From the NCBI RefSeq assembly GCF_904849725.1, contig NC_058518.1, positions 390,711,581-390,775,580 of the forward strand: 64,000 nt of DNA. The letters are read 5' to 3'. A program made the translations under genes and the position numbers. Positions 59,522 to 64,000 of this stretch are shown here, piece by piece. Position 1 is the stretch's first letter. Every line of letters starts with the position of its first letter. This DNA comes from Hordeum vulgare subsp. vulgare. Its lineage: Eukaryota; Streptophyta; Magnoliopsida; Poales; Poaceae. The notes under the pieces were generated by a model. That model ran no database searches. It worked only from the letters and a program-made list of their open reading frames with translations, and was not told where the DNA came from.

Positions 59522-59855
59522 TGTCGTGGTTTTGTCACGGCAGATGTCCTCGTGAAAGGACTTAGTGATGGATCCATTGCACCTTGGTGGCGACTCAAAG
59601 GGGTTGAGCAGAAGCGAGACTCGGGTTTACCCAGGTTCGGCCCCTCCGATGGAGGTAAAAGCCTACGCCTCCTTGTAATCGATTCCACCATCAATATACA
59701 CAAAGCAGGACGTAGGCTTTTACCTCCATCGGAGGTCCGAACCTGGGTAAGCTCGAGTCTCGCTTCCGCTCAACCCCTTTGAGTCTCCACCAAGGTGTGA
59801 TGGATCCATCACTAAGTCCTTCCATGAGGACATCTGTCGTGACAAAACCACGACA
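59522..59855 (-). repeat. 5' LTR of the Tat element, a near-complete inverted repeat
   Basis: 334 bp, TG...CA ended on the minus strand, next to the PBS at 59520. Its two halves (about 59522-59668 and 59708-59855) are reverse complements of each other at roughly 92% identity by eye, with a spacer of about 40 bases. Confidence 0.85.
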
Positions 59856-60680
59856 AATATACTCTAGGCCCCTCGGGTGATCTTACATTGATAAGAATGG
59901 CCATGCGATGAGGATTATGAGATAATCCGAATGTTGGCCAGATTCAGCGGAACGTGAAAGAGGTTGTGCGGCAACAAGGATGACCATGTAGCCTTGAGCA
60001 TGACAACGTATATCATGTGGCAAAGGGAACATAAGTATGAAGTACAGGTTCCCCTAACGACCTTCATCGGACAATTGGAGTCGGCACGCCTTGCTAGAGG
60101 CCGCTACCGACTAGCCAAGTCGGACATGGTCTGATTCGTGACCAAGTAAACGAGAATCTAAGGGGTCGCACACTTAAGGGAACGAACACGTGGGATTTAG
60201 GGCCCGTGCGAGGCCCAAGAGTTGAGCCTGCGTTGGACGCCTATATATAGTGAAGGTGCAACACTCTTGTTGAATTGATCGCTTCGGCACCGTCATTAGG
60301 TTGTGCATGTATTGCACCTAGCTAGCTCCACTCGCCGCCGCTAGTTGCGTGATCCGGACCTAGTAGTACGTCGCACGGTGTTCCCCCTGCACGCACGGAT
60401 ACCGTTAGATGCGATGCACCTGCGCCGCTCCGGTGAACCTGTATGTGGGATCCGGCGACCAACTGTTCGAGGGAGACGATGTCGCGATCGACTGTTCAAG
60501 GGAGATCGTACAAGGAGGAGACAGACCACGCAGACGTGCCGCCCCAACTATACTTCCGCTACACGACACTGCGCGTCTAGTGGTAACGATGTGTGATCCA
60601 TCTCCGTAGCATGTTGTTGGATGTTCTACGCGTAGGAAAATTTTAATTTGCATGCGATGCACCTACGGTAGAACCCAACA
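59856..60680 (+). repeat. Probable partial LTR with TATA box, family unresolved
   Basis: This stretch ends ...GGTAGAACCCAACA, a typical CA end, and has a TATA box CTATATATAG at 60241-60250 about 430 bp upstream. No PBS follows 60680. Its start may be cut off by the Tat insertion at 59855, or may be TGTTGGCC at about 59934. Short open frames here are not convincing genes. Confidence 0.45.
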
Positions 60681-61663
60681 TCTTGCCTGCTGTCGTTCTC
60701 ACCGGCATGCATGTTGTGATAACTATTACAAAACATGACCATTGCATACATCAATATATATGAAATCACGTCTTGTCCATATCACATCACAACATGTCGT
60801 GCAAAAACAAGTTAGACGCCCTCTACTTTGTTGTTGCAAGTTTTACCTCACTGCTATGGGCAACTAGCAAGAACCGTTCTTACCTATGCAAAGCCGCAAC
60901 AATGATATTAAAGTTGCCTTTTAACCTTCTACAAGGACCAATAATGTCAAATCAAGTTCAACTAAAGTAGGAGAGACATACACCCGCCAGCCACCTTATG
61001 CAATACAAGTTGCATGTTTGTCGGTGATGTCTACTATGCAACTTTATTCTTGTAGACGTTGTTGGGCCTCCAAGTGCAAACTTTTGTAGGACAACAACAA
61101 ATTTCCCTCAAGTGGATGACCTAAGGTTTATCAATCTGTGGGAGGTGTAGAATGAAGATGGTCTCTCTCAAGCAACCCTCCAATCAAATACAAGAACTCT
61201 CTTGTGTCCCCAACACACCCAACACAATGGTAAATTGTATAGGTGCACTAGTTCGACGAAGTGATTGTGATATATGTGCAATCTGGATAGTACTAGATAT
61301 ACGTTTTATAATTTGAAAATATAAAAATAGCTAGGTAGAAAGGGTAAAACAGTGAGCAAAATGTTGTATAAATGCTTGGAAATAAGGCCTAGGGTTCATA
61401 CTTTCGCTAATGCAATCTCTCAACAATGCTAACATAGTAGAATCATATGATCATCCCTCAACATGCAACAAAGAATCACTCCAAAGTTCAGAAGTAGCAG
61501 AGAACATAAGAAGAAATTGGTGTAGGTAGAAGAACTACCTCAAAGTTATTCTTTTTGGTCAATCTTTTGAGATATTCCTATAGGTGTCACAAAAAGCCCT
61601 AGAGTTCGTACTAAAATAACACCCATGATACATATCAATCAACCTTAATGTCACCTAGATACT
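60681..61663. repeat. Fragment of a dispersed Triticeae repeat
   Basis: No gene is seen. The part from about 61020 (GTCGGTGATGTCTACTATGC) resembles from memory a very high-copy Triticeae repeat. It is cut at 61664 by an LTR. Class is not resolved from sequence alone. Confidence 0.4.
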
Positions 61664-61717
61664 TGATACGTCTCCAATGTATCTATAATTTTTGATTATT
61701 CCATTCTTATATATTAT

Positions 61718-63225
61718 GGGAACAACTAGGCATCAGACGTTTGATTCCTTGGATCCATCAGACCAGCTGATTGCCGTTGGATTACCGATTTATAATGTGT
61801 TCCATGCATGAATAGAACGGCTTGAGATAACGTGGGCCCATGTAGTTAGCGACATGCACGCTTCACAAAGTTTGACCTTTACTTCCTTGTAACTGCTTCC
61901 GTGAATTACGTGGGATCGATGCTTCATGCTTTTTCCTTTCTTTTTTCGGCTGACAAGCGATATATGGATACTGGTATTTTTTGAATCAGTTTATCTCTAA
62001 CGTAGCAAACTTTGCTTCCATCTTGATTGAAATTTGTTTCAATCTCATTTATTGAATTTGACGATTTGTATTCAATGCCCGAAATCAATGTTTCCATGAA
62101 AGTTTCTTGGAATGTAATATTACTTGTTTCCACATTTCATGTTTTTTTCTCTTTCACGATTACACGTGCTTCGATGGAATAGGGATGCATTTCTAAACAA
62201 ACATTTTGTGTCCAACTACTTTGAGTGCAACTTATTTGTGCTTCCTGTCCGGAAATATATTTTTTTTACCGATAGTGACATTGCTTCCACAAAAAAATAT
62301 TTTCATCAGTACAAATCTATATCTATCATTATGCTTCGAGCGGCTAGATTTTTTTTCGATATAACATTGGACTGCTTCCAAATAAATAAACATTTGTTTC
62401 CATCTATTAGAGTTTGCTTCAACAAATTAAGATACAATTTTCTTCAAATGGAATTGGGCCAAATTGACGATTGGGTCAACCTATCAACTGCGATGGATGT
62501 CATACGTGCAACTACTTCCAAAATTGCTACTAAATGCTTCTTAGTTGCATCGGTATTGCTTCCAAAATTGCTACTAAATGCTTCCTAGTTGCATCATTAT
62601 TGCTTGCGGAATTGCTACTAAATGCTTCCTAGTTGCATCGGTATTGCTTCCAAAATTCTATGGGAGCTGCTGATTTGGGTTCCCACATGATGTTGAGATG
62701 CTCTGCAGTGTCGTTTCCATCACTGACAACATCAACCAGCACGACGCACTTCGCTCTTACGTGTGATCGCCCTTCCGCTTCCATCGACTCCCCATCACAT
62801 ATCACAGCTAGCTGCGCGGTTGGTATGGCGCCACGTCAGCATCGCGTGTCATGGAGAAGAAGACTCGCCACAGTAGTACATCGGCCACCATATGCAGCAA
62901 GACTCACGTTGGTGATGGTGGGTGCGGGCGCTGTCACCTAATGCTAGGATGGCGCATCAGCGAGGAGCAACTGAGGCTGCGGGCGCTGGCGGATACGTAG
63001 GTGTGGAGCGTCAAGATGGCCAGTCAATTTAGAGGTGAGGTTCAAGGCCACTAATGAAGGGAGAGAGGAATGGGGAGTGATTATAGGGATGTGGGTGCGG
63101 CTAATTCTGGAAGTTTGAATGGGATTTTTCTAGCAAATCATGAGCGTGGGATAAACATAAACGAACGGCACACGGCTGGTATGACAAGTCTCTTCCATCA
63201 GATGTATGATGCAAAGTGTTTCCCA
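61718..63225. mobile_element. 1.5-kb probable DNA transposon with imperfect TIRs
   Basis: Left end GGGAACAACTAGGCATCAG and the complement of the right end GGGAAACACTTTGCATCAT are imperfect terminal inverted repeats (14 of 19, extending to about 28 bp). ATTAT flanks both sides (61713-61717, 63226-63230). It lacks a transposase. From 61894 to about 62655 it holds a dozen or more TG(C/T)TTCC motifs in one orientation. Superfamily is uncertain. Confidence 0.6.
62518..62660 (+). repeat. 44-bp tandem repeat, three copies
   Basis: Units of AAAATTGCTACTAAATGC... ending GCATCGGTATTGCTTCC, starting near 62519, 62563 and 62607. They multiply the TGCTTCC motif of the surrounding transposon. Confidence 0.88.
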
Positions 63226-63353
63226 TTATCATTCTAGGATACTTTTTGGGCATTTATATACCAATATATAACATTTTTGAGCACTAACCTATTGACCTGG
63301 TGCCCAGTGTCAGTTCCTGTTTTCTACGTGTTTTTTTTTGCTTTGCACGTTTA

Positions 63354-64000
63354 TGTAACATCCCAATTTTCTTAAATTCGGATGTTAATAGATCATACAT
63401 ATGCATCTCATATTTTTATGCATTATTTTGCTCTTTTGAAAATTTTATTCATTATGTAACTTGAGGCAATTTATTTGAGTGGAGATAATATGACTTCTCC
63501 CATGTGAAATAAAAAGTTCATGATGTTTAAAATGTTATATGAAGTTGTCCGATTTGGTTTTTCAAATTTTATAATCTTTGAAATTATTTTCAGTTGAGTT
63601 TTTAAAAGCTCGTTGTTCGTCCTATTGCATAAAAGCTCATTTTCAAATGTTTGCATTAGGTGGAACTAGGGTTCCTATAGATATAGTATATATATATAGT
63701 ATATATTAGAGATATATTATATGTATATGTATATATTAGTTGTATATATTATTCTGGTTTTTTTTCTAAGTATTATAGTATATATGTATGTTATTTTCTG
63801 GTATTTTATTTAACTAGAAAATATAAATAAATAAATATATATATATACTTTTTATTATTATTTATTATTTTTTTCTTTGCTAGCTGTTTGTTCTTTTTTT
63901 TAAAGTGCAACAGGTGCCACCGGGGCCAGCCCACCAGTCTACCGAGGCAGGCCAGCCCCAGACCGCACCAGCCCCATCGAGCGCCCAGCTCCTGTGCCGC
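63354..64000 (+). mobile_element. Start of a long LTR, cut by the window edge
   Basis: It starts TGTAACATCCCAATTTT, like the minus-strand LTR at 9481. It is AT-rich with a TA microsatellite at about 63680-63860, then turns GC-rich from 63910, as in the other long LTRs here. The end lies outside. Confidence 0.7.

Larger units (their letters stand above)
1..59855 (-). mobile_element. Outer Tat-lineage Ty3/gypsy retrotransposon (Fatima-like), heavily interrupted
   Basis: This is the oldest recognisable scaffold of the window and lies on the minus strand. From its 5' end it runs: LTR 59522-59855, PBS 59503-59520, leader and gag start (59502-59383, then 55322-55210), gag, protease, reverse transcriptase, two RNase H domains, integrase (ending at 3675) and an antisense spliced ORF (1-2588). 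The double RNase H and the antisense ORF between pol and the 3' LTR are known hallmarks of the Tat lineage. The 3' LTR is beyond the left edge. The LTR start TGTCGTGGTTTTGTCACG resembles Triticeae Fatima elements from memory; I could not search. Its body is broken by a tandem duplication and several younger insertions. Confidence 0.8.
61664..63353 (+). mobile_element. LTR fragment split by a DNA transposon and cut by another LTR
   Basis: It starts TGATACGTCTCCAATG (61664) after GATACT. The left part ends at 61717 and the LTR resumes at 63226 (ATTATCATTCTAGGATAC) to 63353, where another LTR begins. The two parts join to a normal LTR start of the TGATACGTCTCC group. Confidence 0.7.

Noticed and set aside
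59386..59703. 105-codon minus-strand frame crossing the Tat LTR and leader
   Set aside because: It spans LTR, primer site and leader. An open frame over the PBS is more likely incidental, although I could not exclude a leader peptide.
62124..62588. 154-codon open frame in the DNA transposon
   Set aside because: It is AT-rich, runs through tandem repeats and has no transposase motif.

Overview
The window is intergenic DNA from a large grass genome, most likely a Triticeae cereal (wheat, Aegilops, rye or barley). I found no convincing host gene, rRNA, tRNA or small-RNA gene. Almost every base can be assigned to nested LTR retrotransposons, mostly Ty3/gypsy (Athila, Tat and Tekay/Del-like lineages), plus one probable DNA transposon. 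Family names (Fatima-like, Sabrina-like) are recalled, not searched.

Reconstructed layout. (1) The outer element is a Tat-lineage gypsy on the minus strand. Its 5' LTR is at 59522-59855, its primer-binding site at 59503-59520, its gag and pol fragments lie between 29873 and 3675, and its extra antisense, spliced ORF is at 1-2588. Its 3' LTR lies left of the window. (2) Into it were inserted a 3.3-kb solo LTR (6150-9481, TSD CCCAA), a 4.06-kb solo LTR (55323-59382) and a plus-strand Athila-like gypsy element spanning 13279-55209 (TSD TCGGT at both ends). (3) The Athila-like element itself carries a 1.5-kb solo LTR inside its 5' LTR (14192-15689), a Sabrina-like LTR in its 3' region (starting at 21189), and a complete 8.2-kb non-autonomous gag-protease element inside its 3' LTR (46418-54641, TSD GGAAG/AGAAG). 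(4) A 16,584-bp direct tandem duplication then copied 5013-21596 to 21597 onward. Its junction shows a GGG microhomology. (5) Afterwards copy B received a Tekay/Del-like element with a 4.2-kb LTR (36161-42445), and a deletion removed the end of B's pol. Copy A lost its protease by an in-frame 618-bp deletion, and copy B lost its reverse-transcriptase active site.

The right end (59856-64000) is a separate nest: an LTR-like piece with a TATA box, a dispersed-repeat fragment, an LTR split by a 1.5-kb DNA transposon with TGCTTCC-type motifs, and the start of another long LTR.

The most unusual signals are: a two-exon, phase-consistent acidic ORF with a GC-AG intron inside two different 4-kb LTRs (38294-39601 and 57462-59086); a Tat-element LTR that is almost entirely one giant inverted repeat (59522-59855); four degenerate Asp-tRNA primer-site motifs in tandem (43710-43880); a tandem array of hairpin-forming 76-bp units in an intron of the antisense ORF; and the well-delimited tandem duplication with different damage in each copy. 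All coding regions are decayed or truncated, so no gene in the window looks fully functional.
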